26,691 bases of DNA from a bacterium (lineage in GTDB: Bacteria; ARS69): positions 1-26,691 of the forward strand of contig JALGZR010000045.1 in the NCBI GenBank assembly GCA_025774805.1, written 5' to 3'. Each line of letters begins with the position of its first letter. Positions within the stretch are counted from its first letter, which is position 1. The position numbers and the translations under genes are program-made. Shown piece after piece: positions 1 to 7,788 of the stretch. The notes under the pieces were generated by a model. The model ran no database searches, was not told where the DNA came from, and saw only the letters and a program-made list of their open reading frames with translations.

Positions 1-1131
1 CAGCCGCGAGGCGACCTTCGGGAGGATCTTCAGCACCTCCTCGACTTCGGATCGAGTGGAACCCGATCCCAGCGAAAAACGGAGGGAGCCGGCCGCCTCC
101 GCCCGGGATCGGCCCATGGCGACGAGGACGTGGGAGGGCTCGGAAGCGCCCGCCGCGCAGGCGGCTCCGGTCGACACTGCGACTCCCTCCAGATCGAGAG
201 CGATCAACAGGGACTCGCCGTCGAGTCCCGGAAACGAGACGTTGGCCGTGTTGGGCAATCTCGGAACGCCCTCCCCGTTGATCCGGGCTCCGGGGAAGAG
301 CTCCCGGATCCCCTCCTCGAGTCGGTCCCGAAGCTCCGAGAGCCGGGCTCCCTCGTCGGAGAGAGCGGCCACCGCAAGCTCGCTTGCCATTCCGAACCCC
401 ACGATGCCGGGAAGGTTCTCCGTTCCGGGGCGGATCCCGCGCTCCTGACCCCCTCCGGTCTGCTGGGCCCGAATCAGGAGCCCCTTTCGGACGAGAAGGG
501 CCCCGATCCCCTTGGGGCCCCCGATCTTGTGACTGGAGACTGAGGCGAGATCGATCGGCAGCTCGTCGAACCGGAAGGGCATCTTGCCGAAGAACTGCAC
601 GGCGTCCGTGTGGAACGGCACCCCCCTCTCGCGGCAGATCCGCCCGATCTCCGCGAGCGGCGCCAGTACCCCGGTCTCGTTGTTCGCCGCCATGATCGTC
701 ACGAGGACCGTGTCCTCTCCAATTGCCGCGGCGACGTCTCCCGGATCCATCCTTCCCCCATCATCCACCCGGACCCGGGTGACGCGACATCCCTCCTCCT
801 CGAGGGCGTCGAGCGTCTGCAGGATCGCCTCGTGCTCGGTGACCGCGGTGACGAAGTGCGCCGGGCGCGGTCCCGCCGAGCTCCCGAGGCCGCGAAGCGC
901 CAGGTTGTCCGCCTCGGTACCGCCCGAGGTGAAGACCACCTCCGCCGGACGACAGCCGGCGGCCCCGGCGACCCGGCTGCGGGCCGTCTCCCGCAGGTTC
1001 TCCGCGTCGCGGCCGTAGCGATGACGGGATGACGGATTCCCGGGCGCACCCGCCAGGCAGGCGGTCATTCGCTCGACCACTGCCTCGCGCACGGGGGTCG
1101 TGGCGTTGTAATCGAGGTAGATCGAGGGCAA
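1..1131 (-). CDS. Cysteine desulfurase, NifS/IscS-type (3' end outside window)
   Basis: This is a PLP-dependent class V aminotransferase-fold enzyme that takes sulfur from L-cysteine for Fe-S clusters or thiolated cofactors and tRNA. I translated it on the minus strand. It begins with the family's LDYNATTP motif. His100 lies in a TEHEAILQ segment (PLP stacking), the PLP lysine is Lys202 in SSHKIGGPKG, and the catalytic Cys325 is in STGAACAAG followed by EPSHVL, almost where E. coli IscS carries Cys328. That loop length fits group I (IscS/NifS) rather than SufS. 377 codons are present, so only a short C-terminal tail is missing. The start is TTG at 1131, chosen because GGAGGAA lies 9 nt upstream and the family N-terminus begins right there. 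No iscR, iscU or nif genes are visible, so the pathway (general Fe-S or tRNA thiolation) is open. Confidence 0.93.
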   Translation of the reverse strand, partial: MPSIYLDYNATTPVREAVVERMTACLAGAPGNPSSRHRYGRDAENLRETARSRVAGAAGCRPAEVVFTSGGTEADNLALRGLGSSAGPRPAHFVTAVTEHEAILQTLDALEEEGCRVTRVRVDDGGRMDPGDVAAAIGEDTVLVTIMAANNETGVLAPLAEIGRICRERGVPFHTDAVQFFGKMPFRFDELPIDLASVSSHKIGGPKGIGALLVRKGLLIRAQQTGGGQERGIRPGTENLPGIVGFGMASELAVAALSDEGARLSELRDRLEEGIRELFPGARINGEGVPRLPNTANVSFPGLDGESLLIALDLEGVAVSTGAACAAGASEPSHVLVAMGRSRAEAAGSLRFSLGSGSTRSEVEEVLKILPKVASRL

Positions 1132-1353
1132 GACGGCGCTTTCCTCCGGGGGCCGGCGGGAGGATCGGACGGATCGGGCGCGTCCCGCGGCGGGTTCGGA
1201 TGATACTCGGATGGATGAGGGCGGCCCCGGGTCGGCCGGAGCACCCCGCAGGGTGCCACGGGCGGGGGGGCGAGTCCAGACCGCCCGCACGGGAAACGGG
1301 GTCGGAGGTATCGCCGATCGAAATGGGACTTTCCTTCGATCTGGGAGATGCGC

Positions 1354-1359
1354 TATGAT
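1354..1359 (+). promoter_or_regulatory. Candidate -10 box upstream of the toroid protein gene
   Basis: TATGAT is a five-of-six match to the sigma70 -10 box and sits in an otherwise GC-rich gap between two divergent genes. The sequence 17 bp upstream (TTCCTT) is a poor -35. If used, the start would fall near 1366, giving a leader of about 38 nt. Apart from this, the 1132-1403 gap shows no gene. A TATCAT on the minus strand near 1200-1205 has no matching -35. Confidence 0.35.
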
Positions 1360-1403
1360 TCACATGGGAGAGTTCCGCTCGCTTCGCACCGGGAGGCCCC
1401 TGC

Positions 1404-2507
1404 TTGCCCGACACCCGGCTCTGCAGCGCCATCGATTATCTTGCTGCCTGTGATGTCGGGGCGGTGCGGTTGCACGCCGCCCGGACGCTCGCGCGTCCCC
1501 GAAAGTTCGGTCCGATCCAGGCTCTGCGCGACGAGGCGGAGAAGGACATGTTCGCTCGCGACGTCCGCGAGCTCTTCCTTCTCCCCTACGTGGAGGCTCG
1601 GCGCACCGGGCGGTTGCGCGGCCGCGCCTCCGGCATTCTCGGCACGGTGCTCTCCTCCAACGCCTCGGTCGCTCTCGACGCCTTGCTGGCCCGCGGATGC
1701 CAGCGCCCGGTGGGGCCGGTCCCGTACCTCCTCGACGACATGCTGAGCCGCGGGGGCCCCCACGGGTACTTCTTCGAGCCGTATCAGAGAGGCGGTGACG
1801 GGAGCGCCGCCACCGACGAGTCGAAGTACGCGATCGTCACGGCCGCGTACGTTCGCTACCTCATCGCGTACGGCCGCGGCCGCGATCGGCGCGTACGGGG
1901 CGCTCTCGACTGGCTCGTCGAGCATCAGGACGAAGACGGGGCGTGGCGTCCCCGGGACGCCTTCCATCGTCGGGACGAGACGCAGAGCTACCTGCTGACC
2001 CGCGCGGTGGCCGCCGCCTTTGCCGAGCTGCCCGCCACGGGGATGAAACGTTATGCGACGGCGCGGCGAAAGCTGGCCGCAGCCTGGTCCTCTCGGATCC
2101 TCGAACGCTGCCACGATCCCGACGCCGTCCTGACCCGGGTGAACATCGCCGAAGATCCCCGAGGCCCCGCCCGGCACGGCGACGGCCCGGACCTGCCCCC
2201 GAAGCTCCGCGATCGGGTCCTCTACTTCCCTCTCGAGGACCTCTGGCTGGCTCTCTCCATCGGGGCGGCTCCGACCCATTCGCACTTGGCGCCCTGGATC
2301 GAATGGCTGATGGACACGCAGCTCGCCGACGGCTCATGGCGACTCGGCAATCCGGGGCTCCGCGAGAGGCTGCTCCTCTCCGACCCGAACGGCCGCCTGC
2401 GTGCGGAAGCGCTGCACCTCACCGACCCGTGGATCACGCTGCGGGCCGCTCAGATCCTGCACCTGTGCGAACGGCGAGCGCGGACCCGAGTTTCGCAAAG
2501 ACACTGA
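1404..2507 (+). CDS. Alpha/alpha-toroid (prenyltransferase/squalene-cyclase-like repeat) protein
   Basis: A 367-residue, predicted cytosolic protein with no signal peptide or membrane segment. Two segments match the QW-type repeats of the terpene cyclase/prenyltransferase toroid: LDWLVEHQDEDGAWRP near residue 170, and IEWLMDTQLADGSWRL near residue 300. Both have the helix followed by Q-x2-DG-x-W. The DxDD or DxDTAE catalytic motifs of true squalene-hopene cyclases are not evident, so I call the fold and not the reaction. The start is TTG at 1404, with GGGAGG 7-8 nt upstream; nearby ATG codons (1348, 1355, 1364) are out of frame. It overlaps or abuts the next gene, a membrane glycosyltransferase, so the two are probably co-transcribed. 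It may act on or bind a polyprenyl or lipid substrate, but that is inference from fold and context. Confidence 0.72.
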   Translation: MPDTRLCSAIDYLAACDVGAVRLHAARTLARPRKFGPIQALRDEAEKDMFARDVRELFLLPYVEARRTGRLRGRASGILGTVLSSNASVALDALLARGCQRPVGPVPYLLDDMLSRGGPHGYFFEPYQRGGDGSAATDESKYAIVTAAYVRYLIAYGRGRDRRVRGALDWLVEHQDEDGAWRPRDAFHRRDETQSYLLTRAVAAAFAELPATGMKRYATARRKLAAAWSSRILERCHDPDAVLTRVNIAEDPRGPARHGDGPDLPPKLRDRVLYFPLEDLWLALSIGAAPTHSHLAPWIEWLMDTQLADGSWRLGNPGLRERLLLSDPNGRLRAEALHLTDPWITLRAAQILHLCERRARTRVSQRH

Positions 2508-3883
2508 GTCGATTGAGCGCCTCCCGCCCCCTCGCTCTCCCGGCCCTCGGGGTGATCGTCCCGTTCGCCCTTTTGACGCGACTCGACGACCCGGTCGCCG
2601 CCTATCCGCTTCTCTTGCTCCTGACCGGGATGGCCACGGCCGCGTGGCTCTGGGGTTGGCGTCGGGCGGCGTACTCCGATCCGCGGCCGAGGGAGGGGGG
2701 AACGGCGTCCGAGGAGGGTGCGGCCGGGACTTACCCCTCCCGGGCCTGGATTCCCGTTCTCGGCGTTTCGCTTCTCCTCCGGGTTCTCGCTCTCTCTCCG
2801 CAGACCCCGCTGTCCGACGATCTCTACCGGTACCTCTGGGACGGCCGCGTCGGCAACGCGGGGATCCATCCGTTTCGCCACGCGCCGACGTCCGACGAGC
2901 TCGCCTTCCTGCGCGACGGTGAGGTCTGGCCGCGCATCAACCACCCGGACATTCCCACGATCTACCCTCCGACCGCCCAGCTCTTCTTCCGGCTCGTCGA
3001 CGGGATCTCGCCGTCCGCGCTCGGAATGCGCGCTGCCCTGGCGATCGTCGACACACTGGGGGTCGCGCTTCTGGCCCTGCTCCTCCGGCGTTGCGGGCGC
3101 TCCCCCGCGCTGGCCCTCGTGCACGGCTGGTGTCCCCTCGCCGTTCTGGAGAGCAGCGCGGGCGGGCACGTCGACGCCCTGGGCGTCACGATTTTGATCG
3201 CGGGGCTGCTCGCTCTCCGCGGAACGAGGGCCGGCCCGGCCGTCCTGGGGGGTCTCGGGCTGGGGCTCTCGGGAATGGTGAAGCCGATCGCACCGTTTCT
3301 CGCCCCGGTCTTCCTGGCGCGGGGATCCGGTCCGCGCCGGATCGCCGTGGCGGGAGGGGGACTCGCGGCGCTGCTCCTGGTGCTCCCGTACGCCGGCGTC
3401 GGCGAGCGGCTCTTCACGGGCTTTCAAGCGTACGCGGCCCACTGGCGGTTCAACGACGCGGTCTTCTCCCCTCTGATCGCGGTCGGCGCCTCCTACCGGG
3501 CGGCGCGGTTGATCCTCGCCGGAATGCTGGTCGCCGTCGTGATCGTGACGGCATGGCGCTCGCGCGACGCCCTCGCCGCCTCCGGCACGATCGTCCTCGC
3601 ACTGCTCTTCCTCTCCCCGACGGTCCACCCCTGGTACGGGATCTGGCTCGTCCCTCTTCTCGCCTTCTTGCCTCCCGCCCTCCGGCCCGCCGGCGTCGCG
3701 CTCGTGGCCCTCCTGCCGGTCTCCTACGCGGCGGCCTGGCTCGAAGGTCCTTCGGGGGTCTGGGAGGAGCCGCTCTGGAGCCGGATCACGGTGTGGGGTC
3801 CGGTCCTACTTCTCGCGGCCCGGGGAGGGCTGCAGGCTAATCGCGCCCGAGCGCCGCGCGGAAAATCGTCGAGAGGATCTTGA
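2465..3883 (+). CDS. GT-C/GT87-like polytopic membrane glycosyltransferase
   Basis: A polytopic inner-membrane protein of about 472 residues, resembling DUF2029/GT87 and MptB-like polyprenyl-phosphate-dependent mannosyltransferases. After the first hydrophobic helices comes the family-like acidic loop SDDLYRYLWDGRV (residue about 116), then GIHPF, WPRINHPDIPTIYPP and many hydrophobic helices. The paired Asp in the first periplasmic loop is the expected catalytic or metal site of GT-C enzymes. It would transfer a sugar from a lipid-linked donor on the periplasmic face. The start is uncertain. GTG 2465 overlaps the upstream gene by 43 nt, and TTG 2513 lies 5 nt after its stop; neither has a clear ribosome site. 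The 3' end overlaps the convergent GT2 gene by 47 bp. The minus-strand DPM-like enzyme could supply its polyprenyl-phosphate sugar donor, which is inference. Confidence 0.78.
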   Translation: MRTASADPSFAKTLSRLSASRPLALPALGVIVPFALLTRLDDPVAAYPLLLLLTGMATAAWLWGWRRAAYSDPRPREGGTASEEGAAGTYPSRAWIPVLGVSLLLRVLALSPQTPLSDDLYRYLWDGRVGNAGIHPFRHAPTSDELAFLRDGEVWPRINHPDIPTIYPPTAQLFFRLVDGISPSALGMRAALAIVDTLGVALLALLLRRCGRSPALALVHGWCPLAVLESSAGGHVDALGVTILIAGLLALRGTRAGPAVLGGLGLGLSGMVKPIAPFLAPVFLARGSGPRRIAVAGGGLAALLLVLPYAGVGERLFTGFQAYAAHWRFNDAVFSPLIAVGASYRAARLILAGMLVAVVIVTAWRSRDALAASGTIVLALLFLSPTVHPWYGIWLVPLLAFLPPALRPAGVALVALLPVSYAAAWLEGPSGVWEEPLWSRITVWGPVLLLAARGGLQANRARAPRGKSSRGS

Positions 3884-4571
3884 CTCCGGCGCGGACCGTA
3901 CCCGACAGCGTGCCGGTGATCTTCGACCGTCCGATGCGCTTCCGGTAGCTTACCGGGACCTCGACGCAACGAAGCCCCCGCTGCGAAGCTTTGATCTGCA
4001 TCTCCACGGTCCATCCGAAGTCGCGGTCGCGCATCTCGAGTGCCCGGAGCGCCTCGGCGCGAATCGCGCGGAACGGCCCGAGGTCGGTGAAGCGAACCCC
4101 CCAGAACCGCCGGATCAGGAACGTCGCGAGGCGGTTTCCGAGCCGTGCCTGTGGGAGGAGCGCCCCCCGTTCCCGTTGGCCGATCATGCGGCTCCCGATG
4201 ACGAGGTCGGCCCGCCCCTCCAGAATCGGGGCGAGAACGCGGGTCAGCTCCTCGGGATGATCCGAGAAGTCGGCGTCGACGAACGCGATCACGTCGGGGT
4301 TGTCGCACGCCGCGATTCCGGTCAGACACGCCCGCCCGTATCCGGGGCGCGGCTCCCTGACCACGCGGGCACCCCGCTCCTCGGCGACGCGACCCGTTGC
4401 GTCGGACGAGCCGTTGTCGACGACCACCACCTCGTGAAGGAGCCCGGAGGGCAGGCCGTCCAGAACGAGGGGCAGCGATCGCTCCTCGTTCCGGGCGGGA
4501 ATGACGAGGGACACGCGCTCCGCCGGCGTCCTCGCCTCCGCCGCTTCGCACGCGTACGACGCGGCAGCCAC
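3837..4571 (-). CDS. GT2 glycosyltransferase, polyprenyl-phosphate sugar synthase-like (DPM1 class)
   Basis: A soluble GT-A fold family 2 glycosyltransferase of 244 residues. The nucleotide-binding start is SLVIPARNEE (residue 21), then VVVVDNGSSD, the metal-binding DAD motif at residues 99-101 (FVDADFSDHPEE), and GSRMIG. GVRFTDLGPFRAI and the C-terminal VPVSYRKRIGRSKI are typical of dolichyl- or undecaprenyl-phosphate mannose/glucose synthases. It lacks the two C-terminal membrane helices of GtrB-type members, so it would act at the membrane surface. The start is taken as GTG 4571. TTG 4580 is an alternative that overlaps the upstream gene's stop (TTGA), consistent with translational coupling. 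It is probably in one operon with the GT2 gene upstream. Its tail overlaps the convergent GT-C gene, leaving no room for a terminator between them. Confidence 0.85.
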   Translation of the reverse strand: MAAASYACEAAEARTPAERVSLVIPARNEERSLPLVLDGLPSGLLHEVVVVDNGSSDATGRVAEERGARVVREPRPGYGRACLTGIAACDNPDVIAFVDADFSDHPEELTRVLAPILEGRADLVIGSRMIGQRERGALLPQARLGNRLATFLIRRFWGVRFTDLGPFRAIRAEALRALEMRDRDFGWTVEMQIKASQRGLRCVEVPVSYRKRIGRSKITGTLSGTVRAGVKILSTIFRAALGRD

Positions 4572-4576
4572 CGCGC

Positions 4577-6058
4577 TCAAGAGCGGCTGAATCGCGGGAT
4601 CTTCAGGGAGAGGACACCCACGTACAGGTAGCCGAACAGGAAGAGCAGCACGAAGGGAATCGCTCCGAGGATTCCCTCCGACACGACGAAGCAGAGGATG
4701 ATCGTGAAGTACGCCGCGAGACCGAGCTCGAGAAGGGTCGTGGAACTGGGCCGGCCACGGTACCGCTTGTCGACGACCGTCCCCGACCGCCCTCGAATGT
4801 CGAATTTCGGGGTCCGGTGGAACGGCGTTTTCCGGCCGAGAAGCCCCTCCAGGATCGCCCGGGAGTTGCTGACCGACAGCCCGATCGCCACCGACATGAC
4901 CGCGGGGAAGAAGCGCACTTGTTCGATCCACTTGCGACGGGCACCCGCCGTCGCCGCCCCGTAGAAGATGAGCACCGAGACCGTGGAGAAGAAGAAGAGA
5001 ACAAGCTCGATCCCGAAGGCGGCGAGCCCGTGATCCGTGAATCGGTAGAGCGCGACGGGGTACACCAGGATCGACAGAAGCAGCACGAGGACGTACGCCC
5101 CGTTTTGCGTGAGGTGAACGGACGCCTCGATCTTGTTCCGCAGCGGGGCGTCGGACGCCCAGATCCGCGGGAGGATCTTCCTGGCCACCTGGACGGATCC
5201 CTTCACCCACCGGAACTGCTGGCTCTTGAACGCCCGCATATCAATCGGGAGCTCCGACGGACAGGTGTGATCCTTCAGATAGACGAACGTCCATCCGGCG
5301 AGCTGCGCACGGTACGAGAGATCCAGATCCTCGGTGAGCGTGTCCCCCTCCCAGCCTCCCGCCTCCTCGATGCACGCTTTTCGCCAGATGCCGGCCGTTC
5401 CGTTGAAGTTGAAGAAGAGCCCGTTCTTGGACCGCGCCTCGTGCTCGATGACGAAGTGCCCGTCGAGAGAGATCGACTGCACCCGGGAGAGGAGGGAATA
5501 GTCGGGGTTCAAATGGTCCCAGCGCATCTGGACCATCCCGATCCGCGGATCGGCGAAATGGGCCAAGACTCCCTCCAACAGGTCGGGAGGGGGCACGAAG
5601 TCCGCGTCGAAGATCAGCAGGAACTCCCCCCGGGCCCGTTCCAGGCCGTACTGGAGGGCCCCCGCTTTGAATCCCCTCCGGTCGGGGCGGCGGAGGTGCA
5701 CGATGTCGACGCCTCGCCCCCGGAGCCGGGCGACCTCCTCCGCGGCCGCCTCGACCGTGTCGTCCGTCGAGTCGTCGAGAACCTGGATCTCCAGACGATC
5801 GCGCGGATACTCGAGCGCCGCCACCGCCCGGATCAGTCGGCGGATCACGTATCGCTCGTTGTAAACCGGGAGCTGCACCGTGATCCGGGGCGGCTCGGCC
5901 AGGACCCCCGGCAGGAAGCGAAGGCGGCCGGCCCGCCGCCAGAGCCAGAGAAGCCAGAATCGACGCACCCCGAGAAGGGCGAATATGGTCCACAGCGCGA
6001 AGTAGATCGCGACCAGAATCGTGCGGGGAGAGTCGGGGAGAGGAATCTCAGCTCCCAA
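4577..6058 (-). CDS. Processive-type GT2 glycosyltransferase (cellulose synthase-like, membrane)
   Basis: A 493-residue inner-membrane glycosyltransferase resembling BcsA/CslA-like and ceramide-glucosyltransferase-like proteins. An N-terminal helix (about 13-36) precedes the cytosolic GT-A domain: QLPVYNE at 62, LDDSTDDT at 94, metal-binding FDADF at 150-154, TED at 242-244 and QQFRW at 280-284. The last is the Q-x2-RW motif that grips the growing glycan in processive enzymes. At least four hydrophobic helices follow (about 315-380 and 440-485). No PilZ domain is present, so there is no sign of c-di-GMP control within the chain. The product could be a beta-linked polysaccharide such as a glucomannan-like chain; the sugar cannot be read from sequence. 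The start is TTG 6058, supported by CGGAGA 8 nt upstream. Confidence 0.88.
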   Translation of the reverse strand: MGAEIPLPDSPRTILVAIYFALWTIFALLGVRRFWLLWLWRRAGRLRFLPGVLAEPPRITVQLPVYNERYVIRRLIRAVAALEYPRDRLEIQVLDDSTDDTVEAAAEEVARLRGRGVDIVHLRRPDRRGFKAGALQYGLERARGEFLLIFDADFVPPPDLLEGVLAHFADPRIGMVQMRWDHLNPDYSLLSRVQSISLDGHFVIEHEARSKNGLFFNFNGTAGIWRKACIEEAGGWEGDTLTEDLDLSYRAQLAGWTFVYLKDHTCPSELPIDMRAFKSQQFRWVKGSVQVARKILPRIWASDAPLRNKIEASVHLTQNGAYVLVLLLSILVYPVALYRFTDHGLAAFGIELVLFFFSTVSVLIFYGAATAGARRKWIEQVRFFPAVMSVAIGLSVSNSRAILEGLLGRKTPFHRTPKFDIRGRSGTVVDKRYRGRPSSTTLLELGLAAYFTIILCFVVSEGILGAIPFVLLFLFGYLYVGVLSLKIPRFSRS

Positions 6059-6158
6059 GGCACGGTCTCCGAGCGATTCGTGACGGGTCCCGACCCCGAT
6101 CGGCCCGAAGGACCTCTTGGCGATCGGACACTGGTTGGGTTCCGCTTAGAACGGCGGG

Positions 6159-6187
6159 ACAATAGGTAAGGGCTCTTGGACTGTCAA
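6159..6187 (-). promoter_or_regulatory. Sigma70-type promoter for the GT2 operon
   Basis: On the minus strand a perfect TTGACA (-35, 6187-6182) is separated by exactly 17 bp from TATTGT (-10, 6164-6159, four of six). Transcription would start near 6152 and leave about 95 nt of leader before the TTG start at 6058. This is the clearest feature in the 338-bp gap between the divergent GT2 and ECF sigma genes. I saw no convincing promoter for the sigma gene on the other strand. Confidence 0.62.
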
Positions 6188-6396
6188 GTTGGCGCCGTCC
6201 TCGACCCGCGCGCACGTCCTCTCGGTACGCGAAAATCGCGGGCGCGTGACTCCACGGCCTCCTCCGACCGATCCCATCGCCCCGTTCCGCCCGGTTCGGG
6301 AGCCTTCCTTGACCGGCGGGTGGAGGCCCGGTAGCCTCCGGGGCCGACTGACTGCGAATCCCCCTTTCGAGATCCGTCATCTCAGGAGTTGGGCCG

Positions 6397-7014
6397 GTGA
6401 GCCGCCCCGAGGATTCGGCCCTGGTCACGCGCGCCAAGGCGGGCGACCAGGCCGCGTTCACCGAGCTCGTCGAGCGTCATCAGGCGAGGGTGTACAACCA
6501 CGTCCTGCGAATGATGGGCAACCGGCAGGATGCGGAGGAGGTTCTCCAGGACACGTTCGTCCAGGTCTACCGCAACCTGGCGAGCTTCGAGGAGCGTTCC
6601 CGCTTCTCGACCTGGGTGTACCGGATCGCCACGAACGAAGCCCTGATGCGGCTTCGCAAGGCCCACCGGAAGCGGGAGGTCTTCGTTGATGATCACCTCG
6701 GACTCGACTCCCGATGGCACGGGGATCAGATTCGGGGCTTCGCCCGCTCCGCACTCGACGAAGTGGTGGACCGTGAGACCGTTCGGCTCCTGATGAAGGT
6801 GCTGGCGGAGCTTCCGGAGGAGCATCGAGTCGTCTTCACCATGCGGGACATCGACGGACTCACGAACGCCGAGGTGGCCGAAATTCTCGATCTGTCGATC
6901 GCGGCGGTCAAGTCGCGACTCCACCGAAGCCGGCTCTATCTCCGGGATCGCCTCTCTCTGCTCTACGGTCAGGGGGAGGCCTCCGAAGGTCCGCGAGAGG
7001 GAACCAAGCAGTGA
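6397..7014 (+). CDS. ECF RNA polymerase sigma factor (RpoE/SigR-like)
   Basis: A 205-residue group 4 sigma factor that directs RNA polymerase to stress-type promoters. Region 2 spans about residues 10-85 (DQAAFTELVERHQARVYNH, QDAEEVLQDTFVQVYR, FSTWVYRIATNEALMRLRK). A variable linker follows, then region 4 at about 140-188, with ELPEEHRVVFTMRDIDGLT and a helix-turn-helix ending in AAVKSRLHRSR. The GTG start at 6397 has AGGAG 8 nt upstream. The stop overlaps the start of the zinc-finger anti-sigma gene (GTGA), so the two proteins should be made together and the sigma held inactive until a signal arrives. Thioredoxin lies next, which suggests a thiol-redox role; that is inference from context. 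Confidence 0.94.
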   Translation: MSRPEDSALVTRAKAGDQAAFTELVERHQARVYNHVLRMMGNRQDAEEVLQDTFVQVYRNLASFEERSRFSTWVYRIATNEALMRLRKAHRKREVFVDDHLGLDSRWHGDQIRGFARSALDEVVDRETVRLLMKVLAELPEEHRVVFTMRDIDGLTNAEVAEILDLSIAAVKSRLHRSRLYLRDRLSLLYGQGEASEGPREGTKQ

Positions 7015-7292
7015 CGGATTGCCAAGACCACCCGCTCGATTGCCGGAAGGTTCATGAGCTTCTCGACGATTACCTCGACGACGAGCTCAAGGAGGTCGTT
7101 CTGGGCGAACTGGAAACACACCTGGAGATGTGCCCCGACTGCACTCTCCATGTCGACAGTGTGAAGAAGGTCATCCGACTCTATCGGGAAGCGACCGAGG
7201 AGAAGGTCCCCGTGGACATCCAGATCCGCTTGAGGGATGTCCTGGCCCGGGTCCGGGACGAAACCGAAGAACAGGGCGGAAGCGGCGACTGA
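7011..7292 (+). CDS. Zinc-binding anti-sigma factor, RsrA-like (ZAS family)
   Basis: A 93-residue cytosolic protein with no membrane segment. It has the H-x3-C-x2-C signature of zinc anti-sigma factors (THLEMCPDC). Numbered from the GTG start, the key residues are Cys11, His37, Cys41 and Cys44, the same positions as the zinc/redox-switch residues that I recall for Streptomyces RsrA. An extra Cys4 is present. In that family, disulfide formation ejects zinc and frees the sigma factor. The start GTG overlaps the sigma gene's stop by 4 nt, which is typical of a sigma/anti-sigma pair. Thioredoxin downstream would be the natural reductant to reset the switch. Redox sensing is inferred, since many ZAS proteins keep the zinc site without being redox sensors. 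Confidence 0.88.
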   Translation: MTDCQDHPLDCRKVHELLDDYLDDELKEVVLGELETHLEMCPDCTLHVDSVKKVIRLYREATEEKVPVDIQIRLRDVLARVRDETEEQGGSGD

Positions 7293-7355
7293 GCGGGGCG
7301 TTACCGAGAACGTCCGTTCGTGCCGGACGCACGAGCCGCCTCACAGGAGGAAGAC

Positions 7356-7679
7356 ATGAGCAGCGCGTTGGCGGTCAACGATTCGAACTTCGAGACCGAG
7401 GTTCTCACCCGGGATGTCCCGGTCGTCGTCGATTTCTGGGCGGAGTGGTGCGGGCCCTGCAAGCTGATCGCTCCCGTTCTCGACGAGCTCGCGTCGGAGT
7501 ACGACGGCAAGATTCAGGTGGCGAAGCTGAACGTCGATGAGAACCCGACCACGTCCATGAAGTACCAGGTCCGGTCGATCCCGACGCTCCTCTTCTTCAA
7601 GAACGGGGAAGTCGTCGACCAGGTCATCGGTACCCAATCGAAGGGTGATCTGAAGAAGAGATTCGAAGCCGCCCTCTAG
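7356..7679 (+). CDS. trxA: Thioredoxin
   Basis: A 107-residue cytosolic thioredoxin, the normal family length. The redox-active WCGPC spans residues 31-35 (Cys32, Cys35), and the cis-proline loop SIPTLLFF is near residue 75. It reduces disulfides in cytosolic proteins at the expense of thioredoxin reductase, which is not in this window. The ATG at 7356 is chosen over an upstream in-frame start at 7320 because AGGAGGA sits 5-6 nt upstream and the family N-terminus begins there. It follows the sigma/anti-sigma pair by 63 nt in the same direction, so it may be co-transcribed and part of their regulon. Confidence 0.97.
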   Translation: MSSALAVNDSNFETEVLTRDVPVVVDFWAEWCGPCKLIAPVLDELASEYDGKIQVAKLNVDENPTTSMKYQVRSIPTLLFFKNGEVVDQVIGTQSKGDLKKRFEAAL

Positions 7680-7788
7680 CCCCGCTCGTCGCCCCGCGCC
7701 GAGAGGTCTCTTCGCCGGTTCCGGAAGCGGACGCCGGGGGCCTCGATCGCGGGGCTTTCCCGGCCCCGGCCCCACGGAGGGGATACTG

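Noticed and set aside
1200-1205. Minus-strand TATCAT as a promoter for the cysteine desulfurase
   Set aside because: No recognisable -35 at 16-18 bp; too little to call.
4817-6169. Plus-strand open frame of 450 codons opposite the processive GT2 gene
   Set aside because: Shadow of the well-supported glycosyltransferase; composition is Arg/Glu/Pro-rich with no domain.
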